A stretch of DNA of 64,000 nucleotides from Ophiostoma sp. CBS 140.51 (taxonomy: Eukaryota; Ascomycota; Sordariomycetes; Ophiostomatales; Ophiostomataceae): positions 1 to 64,000 of the forward strand of contig JANSLP010000095.1 of NCBI GenBank assembly GCA_029298735.1, in the 5' to 3' direction. Position numbers and translations under genes: made by a program. The notes under the pieces were generated by a model that was given only the letters and a program-made list of their open reading frames with translations, did not search any database and had not been told where the DNA came from. Shown here in pieces: positions 55,589-64,000 of this stretch (its first letter is position 1; each line of letters starts with the position of its first letter).

Positions 55589-55899
55589 ATGAGTTCCATG
55601 CCCGTCAACCCCCGCCCGATGCTCCAGGAGCTCGTCGGCAAGCCGGTCGCCGTGCGGCTCAAGTGGGGCGAGACCGAGTACAAGGGCGCGCTCGTGTCGA
55701 TTGACAGCTACATGAACCTGCAGCTGTCGGACACGGAGGAGTACATTGACGGCGAGAGCACCGGCCAGCTCGGTCAGGTCCTGATTCGGTGCGTACAGCC
55801 CCCTTTTTGCCGTCTTATTGCTTCGCATGCTAACGTACCAGATGCAACAACGTTTTATGGATCCGCGGCGACGACAAGGACACGAAAATGGAGGACTAG
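55589..55899 (+). CDS. SMX3: Small nuclear ribonucleoprotein SmF
   Basis: Exons 55589-55788 and 55842-55899, with a 53-bp intron (GTGCGT, CTAAC, CCAG); the product is 85 aa, as expected for SmF. The Sm1 motif spans GKPVAVRLKWG..YKGALVSIDSYMNLQL with the invariant Asp-x-x-Met-Asn-Leu RNA-binding loop, and Sm2 is QVLIRCNNVLWIRG, rebuilt across the junction. The start (MSSMPVNPRPMLQELVGK) fits the family. It is a core ring component of the U1, U2, U4 and U5 spliceosomal snRNPs. Without splicing the frame would run on past the Sm2 motif, so the intron is certain. Confidence 0.96.
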
Positions 55900-56972
55900 A
55901 CGCGACGATCGAAGACGGACGGGCGAACGGTGACCTGACGAGTCAAGCCGAGTCGCACCTGGACGGCGCCGGGCGCGATCGAAGATGCAACGGCCGGAAA
56001 CAGCGGCCGGCAACGGTGCATCCCGACGACATATCAGGCACTGACGTAGATCGCGTGCGCATCAGCTACAGCCTCTTCAGACGACGACGGTCTTGATAAA
56101 GGCGGACGGCCCACTCTTGACTCGAGAAGGAACTACGAGATATCAGTTCATGTGGAACATCTGGCGTTATTTGTGTTGGCATATTAAGTGTCTTTTTTGC
56201 GCTTTCATTCGACTTATTTTCAGTTAGCATTTTGTTGGCTTTTCTTTTCTTTGCTCTTTTTTATCACAAGGCAAGGCGTCAAAAAGGGAACTGCTGCTCT
56301 TTCAAGAGCTTCATAATTATTTTTTAGCTATCCACTAATACATAACCCAGTGAGATAGGTTGTCGTTCCAAGCTACATCAAAGTCAGGGCAATCTGATAT
56401 GAGACAAGTGGTGCTTTAAATTATGTGCTCATGTATGGATCTCTATCAATGAGAGCTTGCCTTCTGCAGAAACCTGTCAGGTTACGAGTGCAGACTAAAG
56501 TGAGCGGCAGTGTGAGGGCAACTTCACATGAAAGTTTGCTTGAAGCTGTGTTCTTACTTTCATACTGTTTATGATCTTCAGCTCACATTTCACTCACGAC
56601 CCTCTCCTCAAAGTGAGTTTAGGTGTGTGTGAGCCGCACTTCATATGAATCTCGGGCACTTGTGAGCGAGAGTAAACAAACAGGTGAGAGGAAGCTCAAT
56701 ATTTACCAAGAGCACCTGAACCCACCACTTCCATAGCTTTTCTTTTGATTTTCTCCCACGTCTGACTTACCCTTCACCGTCCCTCCTCCTTTCATATCTC
56801 TTTTTCTTTTTTCTTGCACACTCATCTCCTCTCATCCTCTCTTCTTCTCTCCCTTTTCCTTTCACAAACTCTCTTCTCCACCTCCTCTTCCCCTTCCCTA
56901 CTTTAGAATCATCCACTCTTGTTTTCATCCAAGCTTCACTTACCTCCAATCATCCTTTCAATCGACATCATC
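55900..56972. other. Intergenic region
   Basis: No gene. Contains an imperfect direct repeat at 56509-56649 and a CT-rich promoter-like stretch at 56740-56940. Confidence 0.5.
56509..56649. repeat. Imperfect 24-bp direct repeat pair
   Basis: The copies at about 56509-56532 and 56626-56649 share GTGTGAG..(G/C)CACTTCA(C/T)ATGAA-like sequence, about 19 of 24 bases by eye. Between them are further GTGAG and CTCAC words in both orientations. Possibly a transposon footprint or regulatory repeats. Confidence 0.4.
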
Positions 56973-58687
56973 ATGGATGATGGTGACGGCAACGACGGCG
57001 AGGACCGCCAGGTCCACCCGGCCTTTGAGGCCTCTCTCACCCATTCAATCGAAGAGCTCCGTCGCATTGCCTACGAAGCCACACCACGCCCCGAAGACCT
57101 CTTTTCTGCTCAGCGTGCCCTCTTGCGCACAGCTACCGCTCGCCTTGCCCGCAAAGGTCTCAGCACATACACCGATACGTACCGTCGTCTCGGCATCTTG
57201 ATCCCGCACTGGAAGCACCCGGCCCAGTTCAAGGCTGTGCTCTACGGGTTGCATGAGTACTGGAAGCACCACAACTCGGCGACCTCACTGGGTCGCTCAT
57301 ACCCATTCCGCAAAGTGCGTGAGCAATCGGGCAATTATCTACGCAATATGGCCAGCAGGGAACGGGGTGAGGAAGGGGTCAGTGACTTTGACGATGGCGA
57401 TGACATGGAAATTGGAGGCAGCCGCGGAAAGAAGAAAAAGACTGCGCTCTTCCGTCGGCCACCAAGGTCCGTGTGTTCCGTCTTGTCAACGGCAACCTCG
57501 AGATCCCTCCGACGCTGTTTAACGCGCTGGCCATGGCAGGCTGCATCAAGGATGCCTTCTTCCCGGATGAGCCCAGCACATGGGAACAAGGACCCTACGG
57601 TCACGGACTAGGCTTGGGTGATGACAATGCAGACGCTTCCACTGAGGCTTCTTTCAACGGCACGTAGACGAATCCGGATTCGGGACCCAGCTCAGATGAA
57701 GATGACGGCGATGATGACAATAACGATAGTGACGATGTCATTGTCATTGAGCGCGCAGAGTTCGAGGAGATCGCGCCTGCCCGAGTGGACAACCAAGTGC
57801 GCCGGGCCACGGCTCAGTTTCTTCAGCAGATGCAGGCTGCTCGCCCTGCAAACAATGCCAGCAACAACAATGGAGGCAACTCAGGCAGCGGCGGCCCCTT
57901 TGGTGACATGGACTTTAGTGTCCTCCCCGAGGTGATCCGTCGCATGTTTGGCTTCGGTAACAACCCATCCCCTGGCCCTCCGATGCCTATGCCCGTGCCT
58001 GCTGCACAGCCCAACTTTGTTTTTTGCCCGATGCCCTTTATGGTCACGGCAATGGCAATGGGCCAATGTGGTATGGGACAAGGCGGCATGAGGAACATGA
58101 TGATGCAAGCCATGTAGGGCATGATGGGTCAAATGTCGTCTGGCAGTGGCAGGAGCAACTTTGGAAGTTGTTCTAGCTCTATTCGCCCCGAGTTCTTGAT
58201 CGAGCCCTCCATCAAGAATGAGGACGACGATGTCAGCAGCTCGCCCTTTATGACGAGATACGACTCCGGCTCTACTTCGTCGCGCCGCACCAAGCGGACC
58301 TTGCGTTCGTCCACAGATGACTTGACCTCCAGCAGCAGTAGCGGTAGTCACAAAAAGGCCAAGACGACTTCGTCCACGACCTCTACCTCGTCCTCGTCCA
58401 AGGGCAGCAGCAGCGCCATGTCTGCGGTCTCGTCTATTGTACAGACTGCTCGGCGTCTTTTGCCCATGGGACGCACGTCGTCGTCTTCTTCATCATCTGC
58501 GGCTGTCGCGTCCTCTCCTCGCACGCCCCTTTCGTTGGCTCCTCGGACGTCTTCGTCTCGCTCAGCGGCATCTTCTGCGTTTCGTGCCATCAACGCCCCC
58601 GAGAAGAGAAAGGAGACGTTTACCGAGTACCAGCAGAGACGCGCGCGCCACGTAGAGATTAAGCGCCAAAAGGCTGCTAGGATGTAG
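56973..58687 (+). pseudogene. Unknown conserved-looking gene, broken three times
   Basis: The frame starts at ATG 56973 (MDDGDGNDGEDRQVHPAFE). A helical N-terminal domain follows (SIEELRRIAYEATPRPEDLF, YRRLGILIPHWKHP, QFKAVLYGLHEYWKHHN). Near 57465 the frame changes by one base: RRPP ends and TKVRVFRLVNGNLEIPPTLF begins. The second frame then runs to 58687 with only two interruptions, TAG at 57665-57667 (NGT-stop-TNPD) and TAG at 58115-58117 (QAM-stop-GMMG). The middle is acidic, with a Gly/Met/Pro-rich stretch; the C-terminus is Ser-rich with KEKRKETFTEYQQRR-like basic ends. The total would be about 570 aa. Family not recognised. Each TAG could come from CAG by one C-to-T change. Sequence error for all three breaks is less likely than pseudogenisation, but possible. 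Confidence 0.6.
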
Positions 58688-58938
58688 GTGGACAAGGTTG
58701 AGCATTGAAAAAAGAGAGGTGCTGAGTGTGCGGCGATACAATGGCGTTCTACTAAAGGACGATACGCCGACTCATTTGTTACTGCCCGCTTTTTTTCGTT
58801 ATTTGCTTTGTTTTTGTATTCTCACCTTCCTGCAGAATTTCACGAAATCACGATTTATGATGGCTTATGATTGATGGGTTAAGATGGTTATGGTTTTTTT
58901 ATTGATTTATGAAGTATGTCGATCTGCATTGCCTCGTT

Positions 58939-60108
58939 TTATGCGAGAGTCAGGTACGGTGAGTATGAAGTGTTTTGTTTACTGTTATGGTGGGTCAGAG
59001 AGTCGGCAGGCAAAAACAGGTCCGAGGGGCCAATGCGCTGGGCAGAGGGAACGGCAAACAGCTGAGCGGCAACGGCGGACACGATGTTGCCGCTGGTGAA
59101 GCGGACCATCTCCTCGGGCGCAGACGAGACAGAAGTGGCAGCGCTCTCGTTGTTCTCGTCACGGTAGGCCTCCCAGAAGATAGTGACGTCGCGCGGCTGC
59201 GACTGGCCCTCGAGCGGTGGCAGCTCACGGCCAGCAGCCTGGGGCGCATCGTTGACAACATCCTGCCAGGTGGAGACATTGACGCTGCCGCCCATGCCCT
59301 TGGGCACCTCGTTCCAGTCCAAGTGGGCACTACCCTCGTCGACGACCCAGATCAGCTGGCGCAGGGCAGGATAGCTCTGGACGACAGTGTCAAAGGGGAA
59401 GCAGCCGGGGGCAGTGATGACGGTATCGGCGGCCGAGCGACGGAGCATAGACACCAGCACAGCGTCGTCCTTTTGGTCAAAGGGCAGCAGGATGGCGGTC
59501 ATGTTGTAGAAGCTGCAAGCGAACAGACTGGCGAGGAACTCGACCGAGTTGGGCAGGTAGATGGCAACACGGGCACCGCCTTGGTCGAGGATATGCTGGC
59601 CAATGAGGTTGATCTGGCGCGTAATGTCCTCAAGCGAGGTCTCGACAACGCTGTCGGTGCCGTAGGAGGTCAGGATCTTGCCACGGGCGCCCACAGTCGG
59701 CTTGGGGACCGCAGAGGCAGCAGCAGAAGCAGCCGCATGACCTGTGGGAGCCTCGGTCTCCGGAACGCCGCCGACGGCACGGCGCCAGATATCACGCAAA
59801 TCGCCGTCACGGCCCTTGGCCCACTTGGACACGCCCGGGTCGCGCACATCGAGACCTGGGTTCAGCGGCATGCCGTGGGGAGCGCTACGTGAGCGGTAGA
59901 CGGGCGACTCGCCCTCTTGGCGCACAGGAGAGCCCTGGGCCTGGCGAGCCAAAAGCATCGGGTGAGTGTCGGGCTCGGTGCGAGTCGAAAGATGGTAGGT
60001 GACGATGCCGATGAGGAAGGTCACCAGGACGGTGGAGTAGACGTTCCACTGGCCGAAGAGACCGATGACGCCTTCGTCGAAGTGCCACATTGCGTTGTCG
60101 AAGCCCAT
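58939..60108 (-). pseudogene. AMP-binding acyl-CoA-synthetase-like, 3'-truncated
   Basis: A frame of 389 aa from ATG 60108 (the upstream 18 codons to 60162 are probably leader). It has an N-terminal membrane helix (YSTVLVTFLIGIVTYHL, about 25-42) and then the N-terminal half of a long-chain acyl-CoA-synthetase/LACS-like AMP-binding enzyme: VGARGKILTSYGTDSVVETSLEDI.., ARVAIYLPNSVEFLASLFAC, PEEMVRFTSGN with the position of the P-loop, and LFLPADSLTHH. There the similarity stops and the frame ends after a short unrelated tail (..SPYLTLA). The rest of the large domain, with the adenylate motifs, and the C-terminal lid are absent. Only about 250 bp separate its end from the convergent broken gene, so the missing half is not here. 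Probably a deletion product; it may still be transcribed. Confidence 0.7.
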
Positions 60109-61170
60109 GGTGAGTAGTGGTTGTGAATGTGTTGTGGTGGTGATGTTCGGTTTCAGGTTCAATTTCCAGAAGAGAGGATTGGCTGCCTCCTAAACTATGG
60201 TCGTTCGTTCCTTCTCGTTCCGGAATCGCGACCGGATAGCAGAGGCTGGCTCGTTTGGGAAGGAGACAGGCTCTCACAAGAAAATAGAAAAACACAGGAC
60301 AAGCACAGACAATCGTCGCTGGTGGCGTGTCTGGTCTCGTTATAGAAAAGGAAACAGAAAGAGAGAGGCCTCGACAGCTGGAGGGGAGGGGAAAAGAAGT
60401 ACCCGTAGGGCGAAACCGACGTGCGAAACAACCAACAAGCACGCGAAGCCACAGCGAAGACACTCCGCTATATCCAGCCTCTTTATTTAAATCACTATCC
60501 ACTGGAGTTCTGGAGAGAGGGGGGAAGGAGCTACAGGTGATGGATGGGGTTTCGCGGTGGGTATGGAAAACCAGGGAAACCCGGCAGGCGGGGGCGGCTT
60601 CCACAGGGAGCAAGGTGGGAGGGAACAAGGAAAGAACAACGGCCTTTCAGTGGATATTGGAGACGCAGGCGGCAGGAGCACAGCTGGCAGGTGCTTGCTT
60701 CGCTAGTGTGGCAGCGTGGCTTCCGTTTTGGTGCAGCTTGGGCCACAGGGGAGGGTGTGTTTGATCCGACCAATCACAGGCGCGGACTGGATTTTGCAGT
60801 GGCCTGGCTCCACGCAGAGACCATCGTTGCAACGCAAGGCCAAAATGCACGACGAGAGGTTTGAGAGGAATAAACAACAACAAACAAACACGACAAAGGC
60901 CCTTCGCATCAGCAACGACACACGCCGACCGCACCGGCGCCGACGACAGGATACTAACCATAGCAGCAAACAGAAAAGTTTTGATTTGAGCATTTCTTTT
61001 CACAACATTGCATTTGTTTCACGCGCATTTCATTACTCATCGACCACTCGACTTCCCTTCCATTTGCATTATTTTCACGACGACGACGACAGCCACGAGC
61101 GACCAGAGGAGAGAAGGAGACTGAGAGAGAGAGAAACGAGAAGAAAGAGACGAAGAATCACACACACATA
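60109..61170. promoter_or_regulatory. Divergent intergenic region
   Basis: Lies between the truncated synthetase (minus) and Pom34 (plus). A long purine-rich leader (61075-61160) precedes Pom34. A CCAAT box at 60769-60775 (GACCAATCAC) is visible. No gene. Confidence 0.5.
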
Positions 61171-62184
61171 ATGGCTTTCCGGGCGGTGGCACCGCGCCCG
61201 GCAGGGATGCAGACGCCGCAGCGACAGGTGGTGGGCGTAAAGCCGGCTTTGGTTACGTCTTCAGGAGGAGCAGCAAGGGGCACGCCGTCCAAGGCTGCGC
61301 CCTCGACACCGACCGTGACGGACAGCCCAGGCAACTGGCGGCATCCGCGCATGGATGAGATCACTCGGCGGCGGGCGGCCACAGTGTTCACCGAGACCAA
61401 CCTCAAGACGTTTGTCTACAACATCTTGGCGCTGGTTGCGGTCTACCTGTTGGGCCACGCATCCGGTGTGCCATTTACGCAGCTGCGGAGATTGTACGTT
61501 TCCTGCGTCTGACTCATGTTTGTTCATCCCAACTAACCTTTCAGTGGCCACTCGATCATCCCTCAACAGTACAGCAGCATGTTGGCGACGGTCATCAACA
61601 CGGTGCTCGTTCTCAACATGGTGCGCTCGCTGCTGCCGCTTTTCCGCAAGCCCGACACTTTGTCCGACATCCCATTAACGCCCAGCCAGCGCAAGCTGCT
61701 GGGTCTGCCGACCCTCAAGTCGTCGGCCACGCCCAATGCCGTGTACACGACGCCGCCGCGTTACACACGCACACCCTCTGTTTCTGGCTCGGCTGCGAGC
61801 ATTGCAGCTGCCACGCACGGCAGCGGCAACAGCACTGAGGCCAGCTTTAGCAAGAGCTTCACTGGCTCGCCCATCTCAGGCAGCCCGCTGTTCCCCAAGA
61901 CACGGCCCGCTAACAGCGGAGTCTCCAGCGGCAGCCGTCCTGGCTCGCCATTCTCGCCCACCAGCCCGTTCCAGACCGCACGTAAGGCGTCCTTCGGTTC
62001 CCCGGGCACGCTTGGCGGCTCTACGGGTGCTGCACCGAATGCTGGCTCCCTCTTTTCGGACTCGACAATGTCCAGCTTACCTGGCACGCCGAGCCCGACC
62101 GGCAAGCGGCTCAGCATGGGGCTGAACAACAAGTGGCTGTACGAGAAGGGACGGCGGAGTTCGAGCGGTACACGGTTGTACTAG
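61171..62184 (+). CDS. POM34: Nuclear pore membrane protein Pom34
   Basis: Exons 61171-61493 and 61545-62184, with a 51-bp intron (GTACGT, CTAAC, TTCAG); the product is 320 aa. An N-terminal basic/Pro-Thr segment is followed by NWRHPRMDEITRRRAATVF and two membrane helices (YNILALVAVYLLGHASGV, and MLATVINTVLVLNMVRSLLPLF) with FGHSIIPQQYSSM between them across the splice junction. PDTLSDIPLTPSQRKLLGLP is a typical post-helix motif of the family. The C-terminal half is Ser/Gly/Pro-rich with repeated SPxS/P motifs, probably phosphorylated, ending NKWLYEKGRRSSSG. It is a transmembrane-ring nucleoporin that anchors nuclear pores. Confidence 0.88.
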
Positions 62185-62914
62185 TGTTTACGAGGAGAGG
62201 GAGAGAATGAAGGTCACTGAATGAGAGAGGAAGTGACGAAAGAGACGAAGTAAAATCGCACGTTTGGCTGTCGTTTGATGCAAAAGAGGGAGGCCGAAAA
62301 CTGCGCCTTCGCGACGGGACACGATGATACCCCGGTAATGCGGTTTGTAACACATGTTGAATTGTGCAATGTACGAATAGAGGCATAATAGGTAGAGTTG
62401 ATTTGAATAATGCGAGCGTTTGTGAGCGTAACTACTTTGTCAATATTCTTTTACCTTGAAGCTACTGTGAGCTGTGACATGCTAGAGACCGCCTAAAATA
62501 TAGCGGTAGATTCTCACCTCCAGCGCCCACCAAGCGCTAAGGTCTTGACAAAGCCACTTAAATACGTATCTTCCAGGCCCGAGCACCTTCCTAGTCTTGT
62601 GACGTAGCGCGGCGTTCCCAAAGCGGCAGCAACCAAACGAGCAAAGTGTACTCAGTTAAGTGTAATCATCCACAACGGAAGGTGCCCTCCACCGTCCACG
62701 ACGCCTTCTTGGCCTTCCTGCTGTTTGCTGTCAACTGCACTCTCCGCACTTCATCAGCTCCTGATCATCATCGACGGAACCCCCACTGCATCAGGAGCAG
62801 TACATCACTGCCCATCGATTCCGCATTCCATCTCGACCGCATCCTTGCTCTCCACAGACAACTCGGTGCATCCTTGTCGACTGTCCCAATCCCCCCTCCT
62901 TCCCTGCCGCCACC
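62185..62914. other. Intergenic region, HID1 promoter
   Basis: No gene. A short CT-rich leader with CCGCCACC directly precedes the HID1 start. Confidence 0.5.
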
Positions 62915-64000
62915 ATGGGCGCCAGCGATTCGAAGCTCGTCTTCAAGAAAGGTATCTTCCGTCTTTCAGAGGAACGCAACATCCGCGCCGACGATCCTTA
63001 TTGGACTTCCTTCTGGGAGCTGCCTGAGTCGCCCGAAGATGTGTTCAGCCTCTTCTCGCCCGCCGACATCCGCCGGACCCGCGATACCGCCCTCGAGAAC
63101 CTCGAAACACTGTTACTAGCCGTCACATCTCGCCTCTTTTTCCTACGGCAACACCCGGCATTTCCGGACCAGGATATCGCCCCAGAGTGCGATCTCCTCA
63201 ACTGCGTGCGTGTCCTGACACGTGTGCTGCCCTACATCTACGAGCGCGACTCGCTGCACGCCTGGGAAGAGCGTTTATTCTGGACTGTGCGGCGGAAACG
63301 ACGGTCGAGATCGACTGCGTCATCGGGTGAGGTGCTCTTTGACGAAGCTGAAACTGAGGCCGGTGGCCAGGATGGTGATGATGAATCGACGCCGCAGGAC
63401 GGCTTCGAGGATGCCAAACCTCTGGCCGAGGAGCTCATTGACACTCTGATTGATCTGCTCTTCTTCTCCGGCTTCACCGTCGCCCGCCAGCCGCTGGGCA
63501 AGCCACGCGTCAGCTATACTATCTGGCAGAGCGGCGTCGGCTGCAACACGACGCCGCCGACGACCAAGGAGTCGGAGAGTAATCGCTGCGAGATTCTGCG
63601 TCTGCTGTTGACGCTCACGAGCTCCAGTCTGTATCGGCCAGCAGGTGCTCTGCCGGCTCATGGTGTGCGGTCTTTGACGTACATCTGCACATGTCCCGAC
63701 AAGCAGGTCGTTCTCTCTGTCCTGTGCTCACTGTTGAATACAGTATGTTCACCTCCCCCCTTTCTAGCTATTATATTCTTCTTTCTGACCATTCCCAGAC
63801 CGTCAAGTACAACCCTGCTAGCTGGCGTGTGCCGTATAACACTCTCGTCTTCAAGGACCCCAAGCAGATCCTTGTCACCTACAGCCTGCATTTCCTCTTG
63901 GCCGTGCTGTTGTATCCCATCCCACCGGACTCGGTGACGGGTTCTGTCTCTAAAAATTACTACCGCCACTTCCTCGGCCGCCTGCACCGCCCGACAGATT
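62915..64000 (+). CDS. HID1: Hid1/Ftp105-family protein, 5' part
   Basis: Exon 1 is 62915-63742 and exon 2 starts at 63799 after a 56-bp intron (GTATGT, CTGAC, CCCAG); it runs off the window end, so only about 343 residues are seen of a protein usually near 900. The start MGASDSKLVFKKGIFRL carries an N-myristoylation motif (Gly2, Ser5/6-type), as in metazoan HID-1. DPYWTSFWELPESPEDVFSLFSP, LLNCVRVLTRVLPYIYE and, after the junction, NTTVKYNPASWRVPYNTLVF are characteristic of the Hid1 domain. An acidic linker (about 150-180) interrupts the domain. Family members are peripheral Golgi proteins acting in secretory sorting; the fission yeast member Ftp105 recruits the deubiquitinase Ubp5. Confidence 0.93.

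Noticed and set aside
58975..59892. 305-codon plus frame opposite the AMP-binding gene
   Set aside because: Antisense shadow; no family motifs.
1..64000. tRNA, rRNA and CRISPR features
   Set aside because: No tRNA B-box/cloverleaf, no rRNA segment and no regularly spaced direct repeats were recognised on reading both strands; the only regular array is the coding HEAT repeat.

Overview
The window is nuclear DNA of a filamentous ascomycete (Pezizomycotina, most likely Sordariomycetes; the class is my inference). The evidence is short introns of about 50-100 bp with GT..AG ends and CTAAC/CTGAC-like branch points, GC-rich coding frames, a fungal NOD-like receptor, retroelement relics whose stop codons look like RIP mutations, and orthologues of fungal housekeeping genes (transaldolase, SmF, Pet191/COA5, Pom34, Hid1).

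Positions 1-14.8 kb are an accessory, transposon-rich region. It holds a gag relic (1.8-2.2 kb), a possible small secreted protein (2.7-3.1 kb), a two-membrane-segment DUF6601-like protein (4.3-5.5 kb), and a large NLR-type gene (6.48-10.97 kb). The NLR has an alpha/beta-hydrolase-like N-terminus, a NACHT ATPase and twelve nearly identical 33-residue HEAT-like repeats. After it come a degenerate LINE (11.2-12.9 kb) and AT-rich DNA with an LTR-like segment. The NLR reads as one 2-exon gene once a 74-bp intron (7371-7444) is recognised; a 243-N assembly gap lies inside its repeats.

Positions 14.8-25.8 kb look like a decaying secondary-metabolism locus. Intact genes are an MFS transporter, two short-chain dehydrogenases (one without the catalytic YxxxK) and a YCII-domain protein. 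Between them lie broken genes: P450 N-terminal and C-terminal pieces on opposite strands, a PepX_C-type hydrolase tail, a frameshifted scytalone-dehydratase-like gene, two minus-strand coding fragments, and an in-frame chimera of a PhyH-type dioxygenase and a class V aminotransferase. No synthase core gene is visible.

Positions 26-43 kb carry a small cysteine-rich secreted protein, a collagen-like/WSC wall protein, and a probable D-amino-acid module: an amino-acid/choline-type permease, an (R)-selective class IV aminotransferase and a D-amino-acid oxidase. A large transcription factor without a visible zinc cluster and a steryl-ester-hydrolase-like lipase follow.

Positions 43-64 kb are housekeeping: Pet191/COA5, a Ppn2-like metallophosphatase, transaldolase (with 19-nt and 12-nt microexons), SmF, Pom34 and the start of Hid1, which runs off the end. 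Inside this part, at 57-60 kb, two convergent genes are both damaged: one by a frameshift and two TAG codons, the other (an acyl-CoA-synthetase-like protein) by loss of its 3' half.

Exon structures were worked out by hand from splice signals and reading phase. Family names come from recognising motifs, not from database searches.
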